A stretch of DNA of 64,000 nucleotides from Struthio camelus (Eukaryota > Chordata > Aves > Struthioniformes > Struthionidae), in NCBI RefSeq assembly GCF_040807025.1, contig NC_090944.1, positions 120,048,738 to 120,112,737 of the forward strand, read 5' to 3'. Shown piece by piece: positions 23,400 through 35,699 of this stretch; the stretch's first letter is position 1, and each line of letters opens with the position of its first letter. The position numbers were made by a program, and so were the translations under genes. The notes below the pieces were generated by a model that saw only the letters and a list, made by a program, of their open reading frames with translations, ran no database searches and was not told the DNA's origin.

Positions 23400-26300
23400 T
23401 TACCTCATGAAAAGGAATGTAGTAAGTTTCCCAGAAAATTAACACCACAATTTCAGTCCCTGATATGCAGTCTTCATGATGTTTGTCATTAAAATTGGTT
23501 ACTGGGAAAATGTATGATCCCTTTGATTGTTTTTTGCGTTTTTATTTCTCACTTAGATTGAAATGTCAGATATCAGCAAATGGTATTGTGCTAATAATTA
23601 AATCATAAAGAAACCAACCAGGGCTGCATAGCCTTGTCAATAAATGCAATTGTTTATTCTGTCTCTGTGTTCTTCTCCAGAACAGGCTAATGTCTTTCAA
23701 AATTAGCACTGGAATTCTTTTTTACTTCCAGATTGTCATATATTTAATTATCTTTCATTAGTGCCTATTTCTATTCTTTTATTTTCCTGTTCTTTTAGTT
23801 TCGATTATTTTTCATGTCAATAGTTTCTGCTTTCAAAATTGTTTAATATAGGTTAAATTATCCAAGTTATAAAGATTTAGAACTTCAAATTAAGCCTCAT
23901 AATTTATCCATTGTGAAATTTTGCCATACTATTTAAAATGTGGGAACAGAAAGAATCACAGATGTACAAGATCACACATTTCAATTCTGATTTCACTAAT
24001 ATATAGCTACTGGAAATAAGCGTATTGGTGTATATATAGCATTACATATTGGAGTGATGTTGAAGTTAGCATATTCAAGGACTGATCAGACTGCCAATCA
24101 AAAAAGGTTGACTAGTAAGTATTAAATTTGCATGTCTTTTCAACTGCAGTCAAAATCTTAGCAATGTACTGGAAAGTTAGACTGAAAATTACATACACAA
24201 ATCTACGTGAATTTTTCTGGGCTCCTTGTTCAGTCAGTGGGGAGAAACAGGCACTTCTCCAGGGCTGATGCCATCCCAGCACAGGTGCCTGAGATAGGTT
24301 GGAAGAGGTTCACCAGAAATCTTGCATTCCTTGCAAGCTCTTGTAAGCAGTCAAAGGAGGAGGTGGGCAGCCCTTCCTAAAAGTTAGACCTCTTCAAGAC
24401 ATCTTGCATAAGATGCCCAAACATTAGGATATTTGCTTGAGTTTTGAGCATGATAAGGAGTTCCATGCAAGAAAAGGGCATGCTGGAATGTGTAGAAAGT
24501 CAAGGGAAATGGCTAGAATCAAAAAGCTAGGAGAAAAACAAGTCTGTGGGTTGTCCCTTGGGAGGACCCAAAATCTGTGCGTTTTGTTTTGTTTGTTTGC
24601 TGCTACTATGCTTCATGTGTATGTGGGGAGAAAATTTCTTGCATTGCTGCTGCCCTGCTCCCTTCAGCTTTTTTCTTTGCCCTTCTGCAAGTAAACAAGT
24701 AACTACTTTTTGTCATGTTTACTATATTTCTAATGCTTCTTTTTGCTTCCTGCACTGCTAAAGTTTTCATGTTTGTACCATTGTGAAAACTGGAAGGCAT
24801 CAGATAGCGGTCTACAGAGATTGTCTCAATTCATTGCAAACATACAGGCTCTCATTCTGGTGTCTTCTCTATGTGGATAATCAACTGTACAGTCTATCCT
24901 CTCAAATAGGACAGAATAAAGCTCTGCAAAAGTAAGAATGGCAGAATCTTCCCCATCATCATTGAGCCTGATTGTTCAGTTAAAGTAATTAGCAGCTTAC
25001 AGGAGATGATGTAAAGAGAAGGTTTATGGCATGTCTTGTTAGAAAGATTAAGATGGGACCACCTGAGACATCCTAGGACTCTTTCCTGATGTGTAGAGGT
25101 AGATGCTATGAGTTTCCCTACCACAAATGTGTGCATGTACCCATGCTTTGACTATCTGTATGAAATACTCAAGGGGCTGTGTGTGTGCACACAAGCACCA
25201 ATACTTGTAAAATATAGGCAAACATGGCTGCAAAAGTTTAGACAAACAAAAATTTGAGGCCAGTAAAAGACTGAGAATTTATTACACAAATGGTTGGTAT
25301 TGGCCACTACTGGTATTTAAGGCGTTCTACGGATCCTGAGCTGCTGCTGGCATTCATTGGCCACAGCTGGCCCAGAGCACGGATTTGTCACTCAGATTCC
25401 CTCTTTTGGAGTTTCTGACAGATTGGAAAAGTAGGACTCAAAACTAGTATTCAAGAAGTATGTGGCAATACAAATAACTAAGCAGCTCAAGTCTAAAGCA
25501 TTGGATTATTTTTTTGCAGTGTATCATGCAAGCGTTTGTTACTATTGTCAATTATTCATCAAGTGGGAATCTCTTAATTAGGTCATTTCCCTATCCGGGT
25601 GCTGAGCATGCAGTCAAATCTTAGTCGTTACTAGGACTGTGGATTCAGATCATGTAATTTTGAGTGTTATGTTTGGAAGTTTTGAGTTGCCAGTTGTCAT
25701 TGTGCAATATCTTTTCTGCCTTTTATACAAGAATTCAAATAATAGATTCAAATGATTGACACATGAAAGCGTATTCTACCTACAGATGGTGTTCTGTTGC
25801 ATATGTAGTTAGCCGCTAATGTGAGAGTGATGAAGAGGTGACTGAAACAGGCAGCAGAGCCTAAAACAAAGGCCCATTCCGGTAAGTTTTCAGTTGTATC
25901 AGTAACAGATCACAGCTGAGACAGATGAACTTCCTGTTTTTCCAAAGCTGCAAAGCTGATGTCTGGTATAAGAGACTTGCTAATCTTTACCTGTTGTCCC
26001 TTGGCCTCTGCTTTTGCAGCGCTGCATAGCGTACAGAAAGCTTTTTGAATGCAGATTTCAAGTGGCAGAAACTGGTTTTACTCTTTTGACCTCAGTAGAA
26101 CCGTGGAGAATTGCACCAACTGTAGAGCTAGCTAGGTCCTCAACAATTTGGTGTGAAGAGATAAGTCTGGTTACTTGGTCTTATTCTAGGTGTTTGTATT
26201 TACCCATAAGTGTGTGCATGTAGACATATAGGCAAGTATGGAATCATTCTGAGTTTGTGAATGTCTACTGTTTAGTCACAGAGTGAGCAAATTTAGCCTT

Positions 26301-26510
26301 ATTGAGATAGCTTATTACTTTCTCATATTGCTATAGTTGTGTTTTCAAGTAACGGCAGATGAGGGTTGATTTCCTAATGTGCAGTTAGACTTAGTTAAGC
26401 ATATTTTTCAGAGCTAATTCATCCATTAGTGACAAATTGAATTTTTCCTGCTTTGACATGCTTCAAAACACTTTTTCATACACTCCCCCGTAGCTGAAGA
26501 TTAGGCATGC
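23400..26510. other. Non-coding stretch, nothing firmly recognised
   Basis: Frames at 24437-24694 plus and 24894-25136 minus have no domains. A patch at about 24240-24400, GC-richer and containing CAGCACAGGTGCCTGAGA, looks like an old amniote repeat, but I cannot place it. GTAAGT at 25882 follows CATTCCG. It is a good donor sequence, but the frames before it are closed. Confidence 0.5.
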
Positions 26511-26519
26511 AGGAAAAAG

Positions 26520-26735
26520 TGAATTGGGATGGAATGCATTTACCTTCTTTCCCGTTGTTATTGGCTGCAAGCTGTGATTCTGCAGCAGCTCTCTCATCAT
26601 CAGAACATTTATTTCCCATTAAGATTTCTATTGACCCTCCACCAAAGCTTTGTTTACAACGAGAGCGATGAGCTTGCAGCTCGTTGTTTGGTTCTACCAG
26701 GCCTTGCAAACAGAGACGATTGCTTAGGTCTCAAA
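26520..26735 (-). other. Candidate exon or conserved element (minus strand)
   Basis: The minus strand is open from 26730 to the donor-like GAAG/GTAAAT, whose exon edge is 26544. It reads DLSNRLCLQGLVEPNNELQA, then about 20 more residues, then GNKCSDDERAAAESQLAANN, then NGKE. The codon mix looks protein-like. The good acceptor TTTCCTGCTCAG just upstream is followed by an in-frame TGA, which weakens the exon reading. The plus strand carries TTGTTATTGG (SOX-like) and TTTGTTTACAA (forkhead-like), so a regulatory element is an alternative. No family is recognised. Confidence 0.25.
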
Positions 26736-26739
26736 CCTG

Positions 26740-27445
26740 AGCAGGAAAGGCATTAATGCCGGCACACTCCCAGAAGCTAAAAGCACTTGGATAGTTTATG
26801 CTTTGGAAGTAGCCCATTTTCTAAATTTACTGCATGGACTCCCTATTTATTTCTTTTTTTCTTTCTTGTGTTATTGTAGCATGTTATTTCTCTTTCCAGC
26901 TTTTCTTGTCACAGTCAAATTCCTTTCTGAAGATCAGACAACTGCTGTCAGATTTATCTTTTTCTGCAGCTGATTTTAATTCAATCAGGAACAGATTTTG
27001 GTTGAAGCTGTATGGTCCAATGGTAGAAAATAGACAGTTTGACAAAGATTGCTCTGTTTTTCCATAAGCCTTGATTTAAGGGTTGAAAAGGGTTAGATTT
27101 TGACTGACCTTGTTATTGTACGGTTTGCAGCACTTAAAGCTTTTATTATCTTGGTCGGTGTGCTTCAGGAAGAAAATACCTAACTCTGGATCCAGATTCT
27201 GGATTGAGAAGCTGTGCCTAAAAAGAGCTTCATTTCAAGGGAAGTGAGCAGAGCACCTTTTTGATCCCACTAGCTGTTGAATCAAGTCTCTGGTACTGTG
27301 AGAAGGTGGCCAAGCTGTGCTGCCACCAGGGCTCCAGGGTGGCCAGGAGCTTTGGAGCGCTCGGTATGATTTCTGTACCCAGAGTGGCTGTGAACCTTGA
27401 CAAAGGTTAAAATTTGTATGCAGTGAGCAAATATAACATATTAGG
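26740..27445. other. Non-coding stretch, nothing recognised
   Basis: The 77-codon plus frame at 26834-27067 has a hydrophobic start and no family likeness. A GC-rich patch at 27295-27380 is not a CpG island. Confidence 0.5.
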
Positions 27446-27447
27446 AA

Positions 27448-27785
27448 AGAGTCAGTGTGGCTTTTTCAAAGGGATGTAATGCATCGCAAATGTCCTGGGC
27501 TGCTTTGGAAGAAGAAATGAGCCTGTGAATCAGATGATAAACTAGATATTTTTAAAAGTGCTTGAACTCACTAGAAGCTCTTAAAGAAATTAAACTATCA
27601 TTTGGGATGGCTTCTCATAGATTAATAACTTGTTGGGAAGGTATCCTGGGGGAAGGGTTGTTTTGTATAACTTCTGGTTTTTATGCTTTTTTGCTGTGCA
27701 TCTTCTCCTAGCCGTTGCTGGAGAAAGATACTAGGCTAAACGGATGGATTTTGGCCTTAACCTAATATGACCGTTCTTATGATTT
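27448..27785 (+). mobile_element. CR1-type LINE, internally deleted: reverse-transcriptase segment joined to the 3' end
   Basis: The first part (27448-27645) reads SQCGFFKGM, the counterpart of the CR1 SQYGFCKGKSCLTNL segment. It then matches the nucleotides of the CR1 segment for the start of the palm: CTTAAAGAAATTAAACTATC, and TCATAGATTAATAACTTGTT. The second part (about 27680-27785) is the CR1 3' tail: CCGTTGCTGGAGAAAGATAC, TAGGCTAAACGGATGGATTT, GACCGTTCTTATG. The remembered consensus there has CCACTGCTGGAGACAGGATA and GGCAGTTCTTATG. In a full element these parts lie well over 1 kb apart, so the middle has been lost. The join is near 27650-27670. Confidence 0.8.
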
Positions 27786-27789
27786 AGGT

Positions 27790-30050
27790 AAAGGCAGCAT
27801 TTCAAATTTTCTGCCTTTTCTCGTTTTCTGCAAAATGTGATACTTTTAATCTCTGGGAATATTTCCCTCGAACAAACTAAATTATACTTGTTTATTCATG
27901 ATGCGGAGAAAAGATGACTCCGTGTCTTAGATTAAGAATAGTAGACATAAATAACTTAACAGTTATTAAGGAGCGTTCTCTTACTGAGACTATTCCAAAA
28001 ATAAATGTTTAAATTATAGAAACTGAGAATATACCAGCAGTAGTAATTAATACCATCTCAGTTTGAACATCACACTGAAGCAGAATATAATTTAAGATTA
28101 GGACATTTCAGGCACTGTTAATTTTCATTTACTGACAGTTTTTGCAAGCATCATTGTAACTTTTTTTGAGGGTAACTTTAAAGACTCTGACTTATCTAAA
28201 TGGTTCGCAATTTTCAGATTTAGCACACAGAGCTGCTATTTGAAGAGCTTTTCAAAGACTTTAAGACTGGTTGGAATATTATTTTAGTGTAAGAATCATT
28301 TCTAATCCCTATTGTTAAGAAATAGCTATTGTATTTTTAAAAGCTGTGTTGTAGTGTTTAAACTAGGTTAGGAGGTCATCTAAGCTTTAATTTTTTCATG
28401 AAGAAGTTGTAATAACCTCTAACCTAGCTGAAGAGACTAATGAATTAAAAGCACAACAGCTGAATGTGTTGTGTGGGTGGATGCCTGGTGCTTGTGCTGG
28501 TGGTAATCCCTGCAGGGACTAATTTATTTTGAAAGTGGCAGCTAGCTGGGAAAGCTGACTTTGACTAGAATTTATTTCAAGAATTCACTTTTGCTTCACT
28601 TTAATGGATCCTCTGACATTTCAAAAGTATTTTGAGAAGTATTAACATGGCATTGCTGATGTGAAGGCTCCATCTGTGTGAGTAGTATGATTGTTGATTA
28701 AGCGCTGTGGTATTTGCAATGTGAAATATAAGGCAGCTTTAAAGCCAATTGTACTAAGTTGTTGCACATGAATATTTCCTGAGAAAATTGAGGTCTGTTC
28801 CTCCAGTGTGGACTGATGTAACCAATCTTGTCCTGGGTTCAGCATACTTTAGTGATACTGCTTTGTTAGGAGCGCTGTTTTGAGACCAGGTTGCGGATGC
28901 AAATGCTGGGTTCTTGCAGTGAACTTGCAGTGCTGTAAAATGGGATTAAGACTTAGCTCTTAGCAGGCATTTTAAACGCAGAGCTGAGACTCAGTAGTCT
29001 TCATGTTGCCTGAGAAATAAGCCAGAGTTATGTGCATCCTTCTAGAGGATGAAGGTGTAGCTAGCAAGGTCTGGTCCCGTGAATAGGTGCAGTGTTAGGC
29101 CCTAAGCCAAGAGAACCTTGCGCAGGAGAGTTGTGCAGCCTGTTTTAAAATAAAAATGTGTGTTCATGATGAAAGTTCTCTCTTGCTAAGATTGTGGAAT
29201 ATATAGGTATCATCAGTGCATTCACATTAGAGCTACGTAAGATGTGCATCTAATAAGATCTCATCAGTACTCAATGTTACAAGAGCTACAGCAGGTCACA
29301 GTAGGAACTTCTGAAATGAAAGACAGCTTGTATGACAAGTAGGGACTAACTCTGAACTGAAAGAAAAATAGCTTTAATTAAATGAATTAAGCCTTTTTTC
29401 TATATAAACTTTGGTTTGTGAATGGCATTTCTATTCCAATGCAGCTTTTCAAGTCCTACTGCCATGGATAGACACATTATCTTTTCCAAAGCAGCAGGGC
29501 AAATCTTCATGGTTGAAGGCAGCCTGCATGGGAAGGTGACATGTTTCTTTTACTCCAATAATAATGGCAGTGCAGCATTTCTTAATACATACTGGAAAAG
29601 ATGAATATCTGCTGTTGAATATGGCAGAGTGAGTTGGAATTCTTCACTGTTCTGGTCCCTTCCTTCTCAATATATGGGGAAGAACCTGATTTAGACGGAT
29701 TATATTTTATCGGTGGATGTGTCGTCTTTTTTTAGTTCATGAAATAACAATGACAGTAGTTGATGACTGTATGAAGTAAACATTAAAAGTCATTGTTGGA
29801 TTATTGAGGAAAGAGTTTTGTGGAGAAAACTTCAGATATGTCAAATTTCCTGCAGCTCTTGTGGCCCCTGTGGGCATGTTAGAAGGCGCTTTGATAAAAT
29901 GCCAGTGACTTTGAAATATTAAAATGCAGGAAATATGAGTTACTGCCTTTCAAGTGCTATGATGGTCATTTATTTATAAAAGACCAAAACTGGCTTAAAA
30001 GGGGAATGCTTTCATATAACAGCACTTAGAGTTATCATTTGTCCAAACCT
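27790..30050. other. Non-coding stretch with one faint SINE-like patch
   Basis: At 28930-28965, GCTGTAAAATGGGATTAAGA resembles the MIR segment ATCTGTAAAATGGGGATAAT, but the flanks do not extend the match. Frames are at most 68 codons. No other element is recognised. Confidence 0.4.
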
Positions 30051-30089
30051 TACTGTTGAACTGGACTACTCTGTACCCTTTCCACCAGG

Positions 30090-30310
30090 TAAATTGGTGC
30101 AATGGATCAGCTGGAGTTACCTGGGAGGGAAGCAGAGACCTGTTCCACTCGCTGCATGCATTGGGCCACTGCAAGCTCCAGCAGGGGCAGAGCTTGGCTG
30201 AGGAAGCAGTGCATGTGCAGGGGTGGGCAGCCTCGAGGAGGTGTGGGGCACGTTCGAGGTAGACCTCTGTCAGGCTGCATGGGGCCTGATGTGCACCCAG
30301 GCCATTGAGA
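30090..30310. other. GC-rich patch, unassigned
   Basis: About 220 bp of clearly higher GC with many AGCAG, GGGG and TGCAG strings inside AT-rich DNA. It gives three overlapping plus frames of 64-68 codons, which is a composition effect. CpG stays scarce. It may be a decayed repeat, but I cannot match it. Confidence 0.5.
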
Positions 30311-31385
30311 TATGGCTTAGAGTTACGGCAAAAGCCTTCAAAGCATGTGTAATTGGCTTTAGAGATGAAAACAGCTTCTCCATTTTTCTTGCACTGGCCC
30401 TTTTCTCAAAAGAGTAATGGAAAGGGCTTCCTGACTAGCTCTTCTTTCTTGAAGTTATTTCTGCTTGCGAATATAAATGAAGCATGTGACTAGTATATCA
30501 CCCTGGTATGGAAAGTTAGTTGCTTTTACAAGCCTCTATAGGCCACAGGTCTATCAATTTGTGCGGGTTAGTTGCACAGAGCTTTGTCATCTTCCAGATG
30601 CTGAAATTTAAAATTTTGGACCTTGCTTTTATATTTTCATAATCTATTTTTAAGTACAGAAACATCTCTCTTCGTAAATTACACTGTATTTGTACTGACA
30701 TTCCTCTTTGTATCTTGAGCTGCCATTCTTTGAACACTGAATACAAAACTACTGGCTTCCCCCTTCCCTTTCAATGCTGTGATCAACGATTTGGTGAAAT
30801 AGCCATACTTAGAATGTCATGTGTGTTCATCATAAACTGAACCACTTCCCTCCCATTTTATTTCATCTCCAGGGCAGCTGTTCTGGTGAGGGTTCTACTT
30901 ACAATGGTAGTAACATAAACGTCTGCTTACAGAGTTATTGCCCCCCACGTTTCTCATGTAATACTATTTGGCAGGTAAAAACTACTGTAGCTATTTTGTA
31001 AGTGCTGTGGTAGCAAAGATGAACCTCAGGCTAATTTATTGAACAAAATCAGTTAGTTAGTGACCCCTCTTGTTTAAAAATTGGATAATAATAATTTTAG
31101 TTGTAATATTTTAAATTATGTAGTAGAAAAAGCTGGATGCTTCCTCATATAGTTAGCTCTTAATTGTTATCTTCAGTGGCAGTGACAGCATATGCCAACA
31201 TTTATGATGGATATAGAGGTTGTTAAAAAATTTCTTTGGGTGACAGTCTGGAAAATCTACATTTGCTTACATTGTGGGGAATAACATCTGGTTTGTCTGT
31301 CTATCTTAACAGGCACCAACTATATTTTATCATGATGCAAATTTCCCAGGGAGACAGGAGATATTGATCCATAAATTTCAAATGT
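30311..31385. other. Non-coding stretch, nothing recognised
   Basis: No repeat family, splice-flanked frame or RNA gene is seen. The sequence is ordinary AT-rich DNA. Confidence 0.6.
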
Positions 31386-31390
31386 CTCTT

Positions 31391-31407
31391 CCCCCCCCCC
31401 CCCCCCC
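31391..31407. repeat. C17 run
   Basis: Seventeen uninterrupted cytosines (G17 on the minus strand). Runs of this length are rare, unstable in copying and error-prone in sequencing, so the true length is uncertain. Confidence 0.9.
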
Positions 31408-32110
31408 GAGTAAGTGATTTTCTGTAATAAAAAGCTATACCTGGAGGAAGACAAGAGCCAGGTGGGCAGGGTCCACCACAGTCAGATGCAAGGCTTCAGA
31501 GCAGGTCTCACTGCAGTCGTTGACCAGTGTTCAAAGGGTTTACATGAGACTAAGCTGCTAGTCAATGCAAAGCCTCAGGCCATTGTTAAATCTCCTGTAC
31601 AATTCTCCTCGCCTCCTCTTAAATTAACAATCATTATGCACTTCTTGTCATTTGCGCTCTGTTGAAGAAACGCATCGGATTATGCAGGCAACTTTTATCT
31701 TCAGTATTGCTTGAGGTGATCTTCTGAAAATGGGTATGTCCGTTAGCATGTCAATAGCAGAGGTTGTCAGCTGTGCACGTGTTTGTTATTCTGTGTTGGC
31801 GAGACGTTCTGCTTAAGTGAAATAGCGTCTCCCAGGTGCTTGGACGTTTCTCCACATATGGAGAAACATATGCTCACGTGGTCCTTTCAGTCCTCATGCC
31901 TAGCTCCCTTCTCTGTTACCCAGAGGAAGATGAGCTTCTATTTAATGACAATTCCCTATTCTTCATTATGAAAGAGAAAGTCTAACAGCTAAATTGTGGC
32001 TCAGAAACGGACATTAGAAGTTCCTTCCACCGATGCCGTGTGGCTTTGAGGAAAGCAGAGATGCCTGATCAGAAAACAAGGCAAAAATCTTACATTTTAT
32101 ACAATAAACA
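31408..32110. other. Non-coding stretch with a motif-dense part
   Basis: About 31565-31700 is dense and non-repetitive, with AATTAACAATCATTATGCAC (SOX-like and homeodomain-like sites). It could be a conserved element. The 83-codon plus frame at 31414-31665 begins at an alternative start and lacks a domain. Confidence 0.35.
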
Positions 32111-32119
32111 TTCCTCTTT

Positions 32120-32165
32120 TGTAGTCATGCTTTCCAATGAAGTCAATGGCCAGAATTGTTTTGCA
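32120..32165. repeat. Short relic of the CCATTGACTTCAATGG-type amniote repeat
   Basis: CCAATGAAGTCAATGGCCAG followed by AATTGTTTTGC matches one half of the repeat also seen at 12165-12260. Only about 35 bases are recognisable. Confidence 0.4.
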
Positions 32166-32540
32166 TAGCCTTGTTTCCCATAAAGGATGTATTTATATGT
32201 GGTTACTGATGTACTGCATACTAACGTGCTGGCCTAAAGCCCTATATCACAACCTCAAAATGTCATTTCCATTGCAGGAGGTTCAGAAAGATGCAGGAAT
32301 ACCCAGACTGTGTCTCTCTTGCAAGAGCAAGCTTTGGCCTGCTATGTGTGAAAAGCCACACATGAGTTTGGTAGCTCTCTATACGCACTGGAGAGAATTC
32401 AGCTGATGATATGCGCTGAAGCAGATCTAACTTGCTCTATCTGTGTGTCTGAATGCTGTGTACTTGTAAATGAGGAGGGGGAAAAATGTGTTTTATTCTT
32501 ATATGATGAAGTTTTAGTAAGGATAATGGTATATGAACTC

Positions 32541-32559
32541 AAAAAAAAAAAAAAAAAAA
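32541..32559. repeat. A19 run
   Basis: Nineteen adenines after an ordinary sequence with no AATAAA in the preceding 40 bases. It could be a retroposed tail or a plain homopolymer. No source gene is recognised upstream. Confidence 0.9.
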
Positions 32560-33440
32560 GTCATGAAACTGTCCAGACTGAAGAATGGTCTGGTGTTAAA
32601 ATACAGCTCATCCTCTAATGATGCAAACTTGCAGGGAGCAGTTAATGAGTACAGGGTCTGGTGAGCATAATTGCTGCATCCAGTCCAACAAAAAATTTTA
32701 GGATCATCCTGGAAGGCAAATAGTGCAAATCCCATCGTTTTCTCATCTAATTATAAATGGATCCAAAGCAGTTGTAACGCACTGCATAGCTTGAGATGGG
32801 AAGGGGCAGACAGTGCCCAGATATGGCTTTGATCTGCATCTAGGCTGGACAGTAAACTGTGCCTAGCACTCATGGCTAATAACATCTCTCAAGGGCTTGT
32901 CCAGAGCCCCTCCATAATACATGTGCTGTAAGACTAGGACCACATTTCACGGGAGCGGGTTTCTAACCCCAAAGCAGAAAGTTTGCAAATGCTGGTATGC
33001 AAATGCTGAGAAATGTGGGAAGAGGCAGATCCAAGTTCTCTTTGGATCCACTCTAATCCTAATTTACTGTTCACATCTCTCAGGGCTCTTTAGTAAAGGA
33101 AAACGATCATCTCTGGCTAAGGTAGCTGGAGGACCACATTCTTTAAGAGACCTCAGTGTTGAGACCTATACATTGGCTTTGCTATGAACCTGTCAGATTA
33201 TTCAAAACCCAGCTGCCCCCAATGAGAGCAATGAAAATGTCCTATGAGAAAGCGGTCATAGAGAAAGCAGAAATATTGTGTAGGACTATCAAAAGATATA
33301 CAGCAGATGTAGCTATAATTGTGTGGCAACTCTGGACTGCAAGCTGTCATAACGAGGACATTTTGCAACATAATTTTGTCAGGAAATAGAGCTTACACCA
33401 AACAAATCACCAACTTTTTGGGCCTAATATATGTAATTTA
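32560..33440. other. Non-coding stretch, nothing recognised
   Basis: TGCAAATGCTG occurs twice at 32984-32994 and 32998-33008. The 77-codon plus frame at 33156-33389 has no family likeness. Confidence 0.5.
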
Positions 33441-33449
33441 AACCTATTA

Positions 33450-33560
33450 AATTTGTTTTTCCTCATTTACAGCAGCACCACCAGCAAGCAAAACAGTGAT
33501 TGTGTCATTAAAGCTTCCCAGATGCAGTCTGTGCCAGAGACTACACAGACACTACATTAA
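33450..33560 (+). other. Acceptor-like site with a 28-codon open frame (unproven exon)
   Basis: TTTGTTTTTCCTCATTTACAG ends at 33472. From 33474 the frame reads STTSKQNSDCVIKASQMQSV and eight more residues to a TAA at 33558-33560. The acceptor is good, but no donor, polyadenylation signal or family supports an exon. Confidence 0.2.
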
Positions 33561-35640
33561 GGCTCTCTGAGAGACTGCTCTGAGAAGCAGAAAATGTGCT
33601 GCGTTTTCCGGATGTCCTCATAAGGCTGAATGTGAAATTAGACTTATTGTTTGAAAGCAACGAATGCATATAACGAGCTGTTAAATAGTAGACGTACACT
33701 GTAATTCTGGCTCTTGCAAAACATGTATAATTCACTTTTTCCCCATTTTGTATTTAATTCTATAGAATACTTGCTCTGCTATTCCCTTGCTGTGGGATAT
33801 CACAGGTTAGTTATTACATTAAAATGATCAAACAGTGCTTTTTAGCTTCTCTGATCTGGAAGATTGCTTCCTGAGAAGCCTCAAAGTGTGTATTTGTTTG
33901 TTTGTTTTTTCCTCTCTCTCCACTTCAGTAGCTGCTTCTGCATAGTCTAGAGTGAATGCTGCAGTACAATACAAATCAATTCTGTGCTACCTAAAATAAA
34001 TATTTTCCCTTTAACTTTTTTTGAATCACCCAGGCAATTTTGTTGCTGAGGGAAGTCATGGCAGACTTTGAGTCAAACTTGCATGAAAAAGTCCTAGCCT
34101 GTGGGAAAGGTATATTTTTCTTGCAGGCTGTCAGAGGGCTCTGAAATATTTTTAAAAGACTTGGGGAGGACTTTGAACTTGAAATCAGCCCTTCATTTTT
34201 TCTGAATTAGGCCTGCTGTAATTGGCAGTGAATCAGGCAGCATCTTCCTGTTGTTCAGAGGGAAAGGTCTAAGCTTCATTTCAGAAGTCGCTTTATTTTG
34301 GTGGTGTTTCAGCTAGCACTGGGGTTACCTTTCTGATCTGCGTCTGAATTTAAGCTTGTATGAGGGGGCCATTGTTAATAACTAGAGGGGAGGCAGTCTC
34401 ATACTGGTAGCTCAGAGAAGTATATTTAGCTGGAGCTTGAAGGCAGTTTCCTAATTTTGTTCTGGTTTTAGAAGCGTGCTTGCTGCGTATCAACTGCCCC
34501 ATCTGTGGTTGTGGCCGTTCCAGATGTTTGAAAATACACTTTGGTTTGGCTCCCTAAAAGGGGGCAACATCTTTACTGTTCTTTCTTGCTCTTGTTCTTT
34601 TTTGTTCTCGTTTGCTTTTTTGAGGTATAACGTTTCGCATAGTGACAAATTGTGCAACTTATGAATGACGCCAGTAAATGATCTGAAAGTACAAAATAGC
34701 AGGAAAAAAACATTTTTATCTTGAGGTGAAATCTGGGCTAGCAATGCACTTTGTAACGATCGCTCCTAATGTCGTCAGTCCGATGACCTGAGACTTGCCT
34801 AAAATATTTCTTTATTTCTAGGCTTGCTGTTAGAGGGAGACTGTTTTATATCAATTCACAGGCAAAGCTAATTTTGAGGGTTTGACTTGATTAAAATCAC
34901 AAAATCAAAGATATTGATGAGATACTGGCTCTGCTACAGTATTCACTTTCCCTGTTGTATCTGCCTGCATACTGCAGTGCCCACTTCTGTGGTTTCGGTT
35001 AGATACAACTGCTTTTTAAGCATCTCTTGTGGTTAAAGAAATTCAAGGGAGTGACAGTGCTCCTCAGCTTATTGGGGGGACTGTGAGCTGAGAAAGGCTT
35101 CCACTTTGACAGGTCGGTGAGGCAGTGCATGGGTTTCCCTGCTAGGATTTCTATATTGAATGAAAGTCTTCGAGAGTGGAGGAAAAAAATAGTACTTCTA
35201 TGGTTAGCGTATTGTATGGGTTTCCTTGAAGAGATCATAATTTCTGTGGTGATCTAAAACTGCAAGAGAAGAGAAAGAGTCTTGGACATTCGAACATGGT
35301 GCAGATTGCGCAGCTGGAGCGCAGGGCGCACTGACTGGCGTTTTCCTCTGCTCTTGGATTAGGCAATGCCTTTGGGACATAGGAAACTTCTGCATTTCCG
35401 GCAGATTGTTTCAATGAGGCAATCTTCCGTAGCAGAAAGGTGATGCTTCCTGTCTCTGCTGCATAGGACTTGCTGTGTGCTTTGCAAGAGCAGCACCCCA
35501 TCCCGCAGCTGTGGTGGGGAACCCCTTTTTTGGAGCCTTGAGATAAGTGACCAAGCTGCAGAAAGAGAGAGGAAAGAGCTTTTTCTGTGGCTGCGTGTAG
35601 GTGATTGTTCAGTGAGTGTGTTGGCAATTTGAGCCCTCTG
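33561..35640. other. Non-coding stretch with a possible regulatory part
   Basis: 34190-34260 (TGAATTAGGCCTGCTGTAAT and GGCAGTGAATCAGGCAGC) is non-repetitive and homeodomain-site-like. 35270-35600 is GC-richer, which produces a 130-codon minus frame (35235-35627) without any domain. Nothing is called as a gene. Confidence 0.4.
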
Positions 35641-35644
35641 TAAT

Positions 35645-35695
35645 GAGGAGGGGAAAAGAGGAGGAAGGAGAAAAGGAAAAAGAAAAAAGAGAAAA
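35645..35695 (+). repeat. 51-nt uninterrupted purine tract
   Basis: Every base from 35645 to 35695 is A or G, with GGA and GAAAA units. Mirror-like purine tracts of this length can form triple-stranded DNA. It is the longest pure purine run that I see in the window. Confidence 0.9.
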
Positions 35696-35699
35696 CTAT

